Shown here: positions 1 to 5,753 of the stretch, piece after piece
Layout: each line of letters opens with the position of its first letter
Position numbering within the stretch: the stretch's first letter is position 1
DNA from: Spirochaetota bacterium
GTDB lineage: Bacteria > Spirochaetota > Spirochaetia > Treponematales > UBA12059
NCBI GenBank assembly: GCA_022709445.1
Contig: JAKLIU010000030.1
Span: 1-12,484, forward strand
Direction of reading: 5' to 3'
DNA: 12,484 nucleotides
Program-made: the position numbers and the translations under genes
The notes under the pieces: model-generated
What the model was told of the DNA's origin: nothing
The model's database searches: none
What the model saw: only the letters and a program-made list of their open reading frames with translations

Positions 1-893
1 TCGTCGCCTCGCTCGAGCGCGGGAAGGTGCTCCTGTGCCAATTCCACCCCGAGCTGTCGGGCGCGGCGGGCGAGGCCCTGCTCGGCCGCTGGCTGGAGGC
101 CGGCCGGGCGGACAGCGGAGCCGTGAACGCTTCCGGCGTCGCGCCCAGGATCGTGGCCTGCCTGGACGTATCGGGAGGCCGCACGGTCAAGGGCACGCGC
201 TTTGCCGGCATGGAGGACCGGGGCGACCCGGCGGAGCTCGCCGCGCGCTACCAGGCTGACGGCGCCGACGAGCTGGTGGTGCTGGACATAGGCGCGGGCA
301 CCGGCAACCGGCCCCACGACGCGGGTGTGATCAGGGCCGTGCGCGCCGCCGCCGGCCTGCCGCTCTGCGCCGGCGGCGGGATCCGCTCCCTGGCCGACGC
401 CGAAGCGCTGTTCCTGGCCGGCGCCGACAAGCTGTCCATCAACTCCCGGGCCTTCCGGGAACCCGCCCTGGTCCGCGATATAGCCGCCGAGTTCGGCAGC
501 CAGGCCTGCGTGGTGGCGGTGGACGCCGCGCGCGGGCCGGACGGCGTTGCCCGGGTGGTCCTGGACGCGGGCGCCACGATGACCGGCGAGCAGGCATCGA
601 CGTGGATACGCGAGGCGGTCGGGCTGGGCGCGGGGGAGATACTCCTGACCGGCAAGGACCGCGACGGCACGCGCTCGGGCTACGACCTGGACCTGGTGCG
701 GGAGGCCGTGGACGCCGCGGGCACGGTGCCGGTGGTTGCCTCGGGAGGGGCCGGATGTCCCGGGGATATGGCGGAGGCCTTCTCGGCCGGCGCAGGCGCG
801 GCCCTGCTGGCGGGAACCCTGCACGACGGCAGCCTGGGCATCGGCATGGTGAAAGAAGAACTCGCCCGGATGGGCTGGAGGGTACGAATATGA
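1..893 (+). CDS. hisHF: HisH-HisF fusion (imidazole glycerol phosphate synthase), 5' end missing
   Basis: The frame is open from the first bases of the window. It begins in the end of a glutamine amidotransferase: QFHPELSG carries the His and Glu of the Cys-His-Glu triad of HisH; the Cys lies upstream of the window. After RWLEAGRADSGAVNASG, with no stop, it runs into a complete HisF cyclase: IVACLDV has the first catalytic Asp and CVVAVDA the second, followed by LLTGKDRDGT and VPVVASGGAG, the phosphate-binding loops of the barrel. HisH releases ammonia from glutamine; HisF uses it to convert PRFAR to imidazole glycerol phosphate and AICAR. A GTG at 123 could start a separate HisF, but HisH has no stop before it and the nearest GGAG is only 2 nt away, so a fusion is the simpler reading. 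The stop overlaps the next start by ATGA. HisH-HisF fusions are known from eukaryotes (yeast HIS7) and, as I recall, some bacteria. Confidence 0.93.
   Translation, partial: VASLERGKVLLCQFHPELSGAAGEALLGRWLEAGRADSGAVNASGVAPRIVACLDVSGGRTVKGTRFAGMEDRGDPAELAARYQADGADELVVLDIGAGTGNRPHDAGVIRAVRAAAGLPLCAGGGIRSLADAEALFLAGADKLSINSRAFREPALVRDIAAEFGSQACVVAVDAARGPDGVARVVLDAGATMTGEQASTWIREAVGLGAGEILLTGKDRDGTRSGYDLDLVREAVDAAGTVPVVASGGAGCPGDMAEAFSAGAGAALLAGTLHDGSLGIGMVKEELARMGWRVRI
877..882 (+). promoter_or_regulatory. Ribosome binding site deciding the hisA-IE start
   Basis: GGAGGG lies 7 nt before the ATG at 890. This fixes the start inside the end of hisHF, with ATGA overlap, rather than at upstream in-frame codons from 602 on. 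Confidence 0.75.
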
Positions 894-2212
894 TGATTCC
901 TTCTATCGACATACTGGGCGGCAGGGCCGTCCAGCTGGTGAATGGCCGGGGCCCGGCCATGGACTGCGGCGCCCCCCTGGAGCTGGCGGAGCGCTTCTCC
1001 ATCCTGGGCGAGCTGGCCGTGGTGGACCTGGACGCGGCCATGGGCCGGGGCGACAACCGTACCCTGGTCAAGGAACTGGCCGGACGCTGGCCCTGCCGCG
1101 TGGGCGGGGGACTGCGCACCAGGGACGAGGTGACGGCCATGCTGGACGCCGGCGCGGCGGCGGTCATGGTGGGCACCATGGCCAGCCCGGACTTCCTGTC
1201 CGCCTTCCCCCGGGAACGGGTGATGGCGGCCCTGGACTGCCGCGGCGACCGGGTCATGGTCAAGGGCTGGGAAGAAGCCTCGGGCGCGGGGGTCGGCGAG
1301 CGCCTGCGCGAACTGGCGCCCGTGGTCGGCGGCTTTCTCCTCACCGATATAGGCCGGGAGGGGACCATGGGCGGGCTGGACCTGGACCGGCTTGCAGCTC
1401 TGTCGGCCCTGGCGCGGGACGCCGGTTTCCGCGGACGGCTCGTGTTCGCCGGCGGCGCTGCCTCGCCCGCCGACGTGGCGGCGGCGGACGCCCTGGGTGC
1501 CGACGTGCAGGCGGGCATGGCCCTGTACCGAGGCAGGCTCGACCCGGCGGAGGCCCTGGCCGCCTGCCTGAGCTCCGACCGGGAAGACGGACTCTGGCCG
1601 ACCCTGGTCTGCGACGAGCGGGGAACCGCCCTCGGGCTGGCCTGGTCGGACCGGGAAAGCCTGTCGGCCGCCATGGCCGAGCGACGCGGCATTTACCGTT
1701 CGCGGACGCGCGGGCTCTGGCGCAAGGGTGAATCGAGCGGAGCGCTCCAGCATCTCCTGCGGGTGGACGCCGACTGCGACCGGGACTGCCTGCGCTTCAC
1801 GGTCCGGCAGGAAGGCGGCGGCTTCTGCCACGAAGGCACCCGCGGCTGCTTCTCGCGCGGCATGTCCGGGTCTTCGGACCCGGCGGCCGGCGGCCTTCCG
1901 GCGCTCGCGCGGCTGCTGGAGAAGCGGCTGGGCGGGGACGCGCCGGCCGGCTCGTACACCGCGCGACTATTTGCGGACCCGGCCCTGCTGGGCGCCAAGC
2001 TCAGGGAAGAGGCCGACGAACTGGCCCGGGCCGAGGGACCGGAGCGCGCGGCCGAGGAGGCGGCCGACCTGGCCTACTTCATGCTCACCGCCCTCTTCGC
2101 CAAGGGTTCCTGCCTGGCCGGGCTCGAGCGCGTGCTGGACAGGCGCTCGCTGGTCCTGTCCAGGCGGCCGGGCGACGCCAAGCCAGCCTTCATGGCGGAG
2201 GCAGTCCGATGA
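890..2212 (+). CDS. hisA-hisIE: Trifunctional HisA-HisI-HisE fusion
   Basis: A 440-residue protein with three domains. Residues 1-230 are HisA (ProFAR isomerase barrel): IPSIDILGG with Asp7, AALDCRGDRVMVKGW with Asp116, LLTDIGREGTMGG, and the terminal GMALYRG motif. Residues 232-325 are HisI (phosphoribosyl-AMP cyclohydrolase): W277-K279-G, GALQHLLRVDADCDRD with D295-C296-D297, and zinc cysteines C313 and C320 in CHEGTRGCF. Residues 343-430 are HisE (phosphoribosyl-ATP pyrophosphohydrolase): SYTARLF at 355, KLREEADELA at 370, then EEAADLAYF. HisE and HisI open the ring of PR-ATP, and HisA isomerises their product into the substrate of HisF. HisI-HisE fusions are common; adding HisA to the front is unusual. 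The start is ATG 890 (a second ATG follows at 893). The gene overlaps hisD by ATGA. In HisE the usual His after the Tyr of DLxYH is Phe. Confidence 0.93.
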   Translation: MMIPSIDILGGRAVQLVNGRGPAMDCGAPLELAERFSILGELAVVDLDAAMGRGDNRTLVKELAGRWPCRVGGGLRTRDEVTAMLDAGAAAVMVGTMASPDFLSAFPRERVMAALDCRGDRVMVKGWEEASGAGVGERLRELAPVVGGFLLTDIGREGTMGGLDLDRLAALSALARDAGFRGRLVFAGGAASPADVAAADALGADVQAGMALYRGRLDPAEALAACLSSDREDGLWPTLVCDERGTALGLAWSDRESLSAAMAERRGIYRSRTRGLWRKGESSGALQHLLRVDADCDRDCLRFTVRQEGGGFCHEGTRGCFSRGMSGSSDPAAGGLPALARLLEKRLGGDAPAGSYTARLFADPALLGAKLREEADELARAEGPERAAEEAADLAYFMLTALFAKGSCLAGLERVLDRRSLVLSRRPGDAKPAFMAEAVR

Positions 2213-3525
2213 GCGCGCCCGCGTTCAGGATGCGCCGCATCGACCTGGCCTTCCTGGAGAGCCGGGGCAGGAGCAACCCCGGCTCGGATGCCGGAACGGA
2301 GCGGGAGGCCGCGCGCATCATGGAAACGGTGCGGACCGGTGGCGAGCCCGCCCTGGCCGCGTTCGCGCGGGAGCTGGACGGCAACGACGGCCGCCTCTGG
2401 TACGGGCCTGAGGATTTCCGCCCTGCCCTGGACTCCCTGGGCGCCACGGAACGGACAGCCCTGGAAGCGGCGGCCGCTCGCGTGGAGCGCTTTGCCCGGG
2501 CGCAGCGCGCCTCGCTGTCGCCGGTGGAGCTGGCCGTGCCGGGCGGGCGGGCGGGCCACGAGATCCTGCCGGTGGGCTCGGCCGGCTGCTACGTGCCGGG
2601 CGGCAGGTACCCCCTGCCCTCGTCCGCCCTCATGACCGCCCTGACGGCCAGGGTTGCGGGCGTTGGCTCGGTGGCGGTGGCCTGTCCCCGCCCGGAACCC
2701 ATGGTCCTGGCGGCCTGCGCCCTGTCTGGAGCCGATCTCCTCCTGGCGGCCGGCGGGGCCCAGGCGATAGCCGCCTTCTGCCACGGTGCCGGACCGCTCG
2801 AGCGCCGGGACCTGATCGTCGGGCCGGGCAACCGCTGGGTGGCTGCCGCCAAGCGACTGGCCCGCCGGTATTGCGGCACCGACGCCGAGGCTGGCCCCAG
2901 CGAGCTCCTGGTGCTGGCCGACGGAAGCGCCGACCCGGTCGTGCTGGCATGGGACCTCCTGGCCCAGGCCGAGCACGACCCCGATGCCACGGCGGCCCTG
3001 CTGGCCACCGACGAGTCCGTCGCCGCCGGCGTGGAAGCGGCGCTCGGAGCCTGCCTGGCCGAACTTTCGGCCGCCAGCCCGCGCGGGGCGGACAGCGCCG
3101 CCCGGGCCCTGGGAAACGGGTGGATCCTCGTCTCGCCGGAAAGGGAGGACCTGGTCCGCGCGGCCAACCTGATGGCGCCGGAACACCTGGAGCTGGCGGT
3201 GGAGGACCCGCAGGGTCTGGCCGAGATGTGCGTGAACGCGGGGGCGGTCTTCCTGGGCCCATCCAGCGCGGAGGTCTTCGGGGACTACGGCGCGGGGCCC
3301 AACCACACCCTGCCCACCGCCGGGGCATCCCGCTGGTCGGGGGGCCTGTCCGTGTTCACCTTCCTGCGCGTCAGGACCTGGCTGGCCATGGATGCGCGGC
3401 CGGCGGATGCGGGACAGGCAAGCCTCCGGACCCTGGCGGAACAGAGCGCCACCCTGGCCCGGGCCGAGGGGCTGGAGGCCCATGCCCGATCCGCTTTGGC
3501 CCGGATCCGGAACGTGCCGGCGTAG
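2209..3525 (+). CDS. hisD: Histidinol dehydrogenase
   Basis: A 438-residue protein, the usual length for HisD (E. coli 434). It oxidises L-histidinol through the aldehyde to L-histidine with two NAD+, using one zinc. Landmarks are VGSAGCYVPGGRYPLPSS near residue 124, GPGNRWVAAAK, the zinc ligands Gln253 and His256 in QAEHDP, the catalytic Glu325-His326 in APEHLEL, Asp359 in FGDYGAGPNHTLPT, and His425 in LEAHARSAL near the end. ATG 2209 overlaps the previous stop (ATGA), with GGAGG at 2197-2201 seven bases upstream, so it is translationally coupled to the HisA-IE fusion. It is the last his gene here; only 33 nt separate it from a convergent gene, and I see no clear terminator in that gap. Confidence 0.97.
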   Translation: MSAPAFRMRRIDLAFLESRGRSNPGSDAGTEREAARIMETVRTGGEPALAAFARELDGNDGRLWYGPEDFRPALDSLGATERTALEAAAARVERFARAQRASLSPVELAVPGGRAGHEILPVGSAGCYVPGGRYPLPSSALMTALTARVAGVGSVAVACPRPEPMVLAACALSGADLLLAAGGAQAIAAFCHGAGPLERRDLIVGPGNRWVAAAKRLARRYCGTDAEAGPSELLVLADGSADPVVLAWDLLAQAEHDPDATAALLATDESVAAGVEAALGACLAELSAASPRGADSAARALGNGWILVSPEREDLVRAANLMAPEHLELAVEDPQGLAEMCVNAGAVFLGPSSAEVFGDYGAGPNHTLPTAGASRWSGGLSVFTFLRVRTWLAMDARPADAGQASLRTLAEQSATLARAEGLEAHARSALARIRNVPA

Positions 3526-3558
3526 TCTCTCCAATCATGCGCCGCGGCCGGAAAGCGC

Positions 3559-4608
3559 TCAATAGAAGCGCATGCGTATCCCCGCCGGCCGATTGCCGTC
3601 CACCCACTCCAGGGGCGTGTTGTCCGCGTTCTTGATCCATCCGTCCGGGCCACCGATGTAATAGTCGGGTCCGCTGGCCCCCAGGCCTATGACCCGGGGC
3701 TGGCCGTCCATCAGGGAGCCATCCCAGAGGAAGCCCCGGTAATCGTCTTTGTAGTAGGAGCCGCCCCAGAGTACGCCGCTTTCTCCCACGGTGACCGCCG
3801 TGACGATGTGGTCGGACGAGCCTGCGGGGAAACCGCCCAGGTCGGTTCGTGTCCCGTCTATCCAGAAGCAGGCGCCGGTGGCGGTTTTGCCCCCGACGTA
3901 GACCGAGCCCCCGTACACGCGGATGGTCTCCGCCAGGACTCCTCCCGCCAGGTCGGTCCTGGCGCCGTTCTTCCAGTAGCATGCGCCGGATACGCCGCCA
4001 TCGCCGTAGGATCCGCAGGCATAGAGATCGGCTCCCGACGCCGTGACGTCGCGAACCTCCCCGTATCCAGATTCCGCGGCCATCAGGTCGTGCCGGGTTA
4101 TCGACCGGCTGGCCACTGCCCAGGATGCGCCCGCGGCGGTCCAGGTGTCGCGGATCTCCCACAGGCAGGGCTGCCAGCCGCCCCCGTCGGGATCCCGCCG
4201 GCCGCCCGCCACGATGCCGCCGTCATGCAATACGGCCGACAGGGCCAGCGAAGGGGCCGTGTCCAGGAACTCGCCCCGGCCGTTGAACCAGACGATGGCG
4301 CGCTCCAGGAAGACCGGATCGACGAAGTCGGTCCGGGTGCCGACCACGTAGTCGCCCAGGTTCGTCGGGACGACGTTCGTGGCCTTGGTGCCGATGCCCT
4401 GGTCGGCCTCCGCGATGTCCCGAGGCTGGGCGTCCACCCAGTACCGGGCGCGCACGACCGTTTCCGAGTACCCGGCGGTATAGACCCGGCCCAGTTCACT
4501 GAGGCTTAAATCAGTGATGATGCCGTCCCCGGGCCCGGGACAGCCGGTGAGCGCGGCGGCGCACGCGGAAGCGATCAGGACAAGGATACGGACGCGTACA
4601 ACTTTCAT
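3559..4608 (-). CDS. Lipoprotein with about seven Trp/Gly repeats, putative beta-propeller
   Basis: A 349-residue protein with no function I can name. It begins with a lipoprotein signal peptide: MKVVRVRILVLIASACAAAL and the lipobox LTGC, giving a lipidated Cys23. The rest is built of about seven degenerate units, each a strand such as VYVGGK or LYACGS, then Ala-Cys-Tyr/Phe-Trp-x-Asp/Asn-Gly. The clearest copies are ACYWKNGARTDL and ACFWIDGTRTDL; weaker ones are ARYWVDAQ, AIVWFNGR, PCLWEIRD, GFLWDGSL and LEWVDGN. Seven such units suggest a seven-bladed propeller, but this is inference. The ATG at 4608 is chosen over upstream in-frame codons because it starts the signal peptide and has GGGAG just upstream on the - strand. 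It is transcribed away from the starch operon across a shared control region. It could be a surface binding or adhesion protein; nothing catalytic is visible. Confidence 0.85.
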   Translation of the reverse strand: MKVVRVRILVLIASACAAALTGCPGPGDGIITDLSLSELGRVYTAGYSETVVRARYWVDAQPRDIAEADQGIGTKATNVVPTNLGDYVVGTRTDFVDPVFLERAIVWFNGRGEFLDTAPSLALSAVLHDGGIVAGGRRDPDGGGWQPCLWEIRDTWTAAGASWAVASRSITRHDLMAAESGYGEVRDVTASGADLYACGSYGDGGVSGACYWKNGARTDLAGGVLAETIRVYGGSVYVGGKTATGACFWIDGTRTDLGGFPAGSSDHIVTAVTVGESGVLWGGSYYKDDYRGFLWDGSLMDGQPRVIGLGASGPDYYIGGPDGWIKNADNTPLEWVDGNRPAGIRMRFY

Positions 4609-4705
4609 GGAATCTCCCTGCAGGCGTCCCGGCGCGGGGACGTCGTACTGACGAATCGCGGCCCGAGAACGGGCCAATCCGAGGGTATCGTGGCTGCCGC
4701 CCGTC

Positions 4706-4729
4706 CCCCACACAATCTATTGTGATGGG
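4706..4729. promoter_or_regulatory. Candidate operator palindrome CACAATCTATTGTG
   Basis: The perfect arms CACAAT and ATTGTG are separated by CT (4711-4724). After two mismatched positions on each side the symmetry resumes as CCC/GGG (4706-4708 and 4727-4729). The size and symmetry suit a dimeric repressor or activator. It lies 98 nt upstream of the lipoprotein start and about 80 nt upstream of the + strand -35 box. No regulator gene is in the window. Confidence 0.45.
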
Positions 4730-4810
4730 CCAGGTGCCACCCCGGGGGCGGCGAACGTTCACTCCGGGCACTGCGCGTTCCGGGCGGGCAGCAGTCCTGA
4801 AAATCCTTCC

Positions 4811-4839
4811 TTGCCCTGCTTACTAAACCGGTTTATACT
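4811..4839 (+). promoter_or_regulatory. Sigma70-type promoter of the starch operon
   Basis: A -35 box TTGCCC (4811-4816) and a -10 box TATACT (4834-4839) are 17 nt apart, matching the consensus at 4 of 6 and 5 of 6 positions. Transcription would start near 4846, leaving a leader of about 57 nt before the ATG at 4903. Confidence 0.65.
4824..4835. promoter_or_regulatory. LacI-family-type operator TAAACCGGTTTA
   Basis: A perfect 12-bp palindrome with a central CG, the usual form of LacI/GalR-family sites. It fills the spacer and touches the -10 box of the starch operon promoter, so a bound repressor would block RNA polymerase. Sugar-utilisation operons are typical targets of this family. The regulator itself is not in the window. 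Confidence 0.6.
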
Positions 4840-4872
4840 CCGCTCCGGAACCTGTACGACATACGATACCCT

Positions 4873-4887
4873 CCCGCGCCATGCGGG
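4873..4887 (+). promoter_or_regulatory. Small hairpin in the starch operon leader
   Basis: CCCGC (4873-4877), a 5-nt loop, and GCGGG (4883-4887), ending 6 nt before the GGAGG ribosome site at 4894-4898. It could modulate ribosome access, but a 5-bp stem in GC-rich DNA may be chance. Confidence 0.3.
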
Positions 4888-4902
4888 TAGAGCGGAGGTT
4901 AT

Positions 4903-5742
4903 ATGGAAGGATTCATGACCAGACTGCGCGTCGCCATCGCGGTCGCGGGATTGGCGTTTGCCGCTTCATGCGCCAGGACAGCCGTCCCCGCTCTGCCCGA
5001 GCTGGAACCCGGTCTCTCCATCACCGCCCTGTCGCCGGAAGTGGAAGCGGGCGGAACCCTGGCCCTGTCGGCCTTCGCCGTACTGCCAGGCGGCGACATC
5101 CCGGTGATCGAGTGGACGAGCGAAGCGGGCTCCATCGTCCGGACGGCGGTGGCCAACGAGGCGGACTTCATCGCCCCGCCGGCGCCGGGAACCGTCATGG
5201 TACGCGCCACGGCGGCCTCGGGCGGCGAGTCCTTCACGGCGGAATACCCGGTCACGGTCCTGCCCGCCGGCGCCCTCAAGAAGACCGCGATGGTTACCAT
5301 CGAGGTGGACGCCTCCACCCTGGAGGGCGTCTGGGTGGACGCCGCCCACCCGAAGGAAAAACTGACGCCGCCCCTCAAGATCAAGGGGACCTTCCGCTAC
5401 GACCCCGCCACGGGCGAGGCCTTCGCCGGCGGCTCGTGGCCGGTCTTCGAGATGCGCGACGACGGACTGAAGGGCGACCGTGCGGCCGGGGACGGCATAT
5501 GGACCATAGCCATGAACTTCGAGAAGGGCGACGCCAAGGTGTACTTCGCCTTCGACGACAACTCCACCTTCCGCGTGGAGTGGGAGAGCGGCCTGGCCTG
5601 GCGCCTCAAGATGGCCTGGATAGACCTGGACGAATTCCCCGACGACACGACCAACCCGGCCTTCGTGCCGGACGGCGACAAGACCATACGCTGGACGGCC
5701 GACATGGCCGCGGCCGCCGGGCTCCACGGGCCGGCAAAATGA
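4903..5742 (+). CDS. Putative carbohydrate-binding lipoprotein
   Basis: A 279-residue protein with an N-terminal lipoprotein signal ending in FAASC (Cys23). Residues 30-122 look like an Ig or PKD-type beta domain (EVEAGGTLALSAFAV, then IEWTSEAGS and FIAPPAPGTVMVRATA). Residues 128-275 form a second beta-rich domain with the acidic glycine motif MRDDGLKGDRAAGDGIWT (184-201), seen in many extracellular carbohydrate-associated domains, and many Trp and Phe residues. I infer alpha-glucan binding mainly from the neighbour. It is first in a two-gene operon, and its stop overlaps a possible start of the amylase (ATGA). ATG 4903 has GGAGG 4 nt upstream, which is rather short. ATG 4915, with AAGGA, is the alternative and keeps the same signal peptide. 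No catalytic motif is seen, so an enzyme role is unlikely. Confidence 0.85.
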   Translation: MEGFMTRLRVAIAVAGLAFAASCARTAVPALPELEPGLSITALSPEVEAGGTLALSAFAVLPGGDIPVIEWTSEAGSIVRTAVANEADFIAPPAPGTVMVRATAASGGESFTAEYPVTVLPAGALKKTAMVTIEVDASTLEGVWVDAAHPKEKLTPPLKIKGTFRYDPATGEAFAGGSWPVFEMRDDGLKGDRAAGDGIWTIAMNFEKGDAKVYFAFDDNSTFRVEWESGLAWRLKMAWIDLDEFPDDTTNPAFVPDGDKTIRWTADMAAAAGLHGPAK

Positions 5743-5753
5743 GGAAGACGACG

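Larger units (their letters stand above)
4681..4873. repeat. 11-bp inverted repeat GAGGGTATCGT flanking the control region
   Basis: GAGGGTATCGT at 4681-4691 and its exact reverse complement ACGATACCCTC at 4863-4873. The core GGGTATCGTGG of the first copy recurs at 11010-11020, just before mnmA. Its role is unknown; it may be a protein-binding site. Confidence 0.5.
4609..4902. other. Divergent intergenic control region
   Basis: This 294-nt stretch separates the repeat lipoprotein (-) from the starch operon (+). It is less GC-rich than its flanks in places and holds a 14-bp palindrome at 4711-4724, an 11-bp inverted repeat at 4681-4691 and 4863-4873, an 8-bp palindrome GAACGTTC at 4753-4760, the + strand promoter at 4811-4839 with its operator at 4824-4835, and a small leader hairpin at 4873-4887. 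I could not place a convincing promoter for the - strand gene. No coding potential is convincing. Confidence 0.7.

Noticed and set aside
123..893. Separate hisF starting at GTG 123.
   Set aside because: The HisH frame has no stop before it, and GGAG is only 2 nt upstream, so a fusion is more likely.
2074..3534. A 486-codon open frame on the - strand across hisD.
   Set aside because: Low-complexity Gly/Arg/Pro-rich translation opposite a clear hisD; a GC-rich antisense artefact.
3536..3574. Inverted repeat CATGCGC ... GCGCATG between hisD and the convergent lipoprotein gene, considered as a terminator.
   Set aside because: A 7-bp stem with a 25-nt loop, partly inside the lipoprotein gene and without a T tract; likely chance.
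4881..5753. The amylase reading frame stays open upstream to 4881, suggesting a 1135-residue protein.
   Set aside because: The upstream part is Arg/Gly-rich shadow of the lipoprotein gene in another frame. The signal peptide at 5754 and a ribosome site mark the true start.
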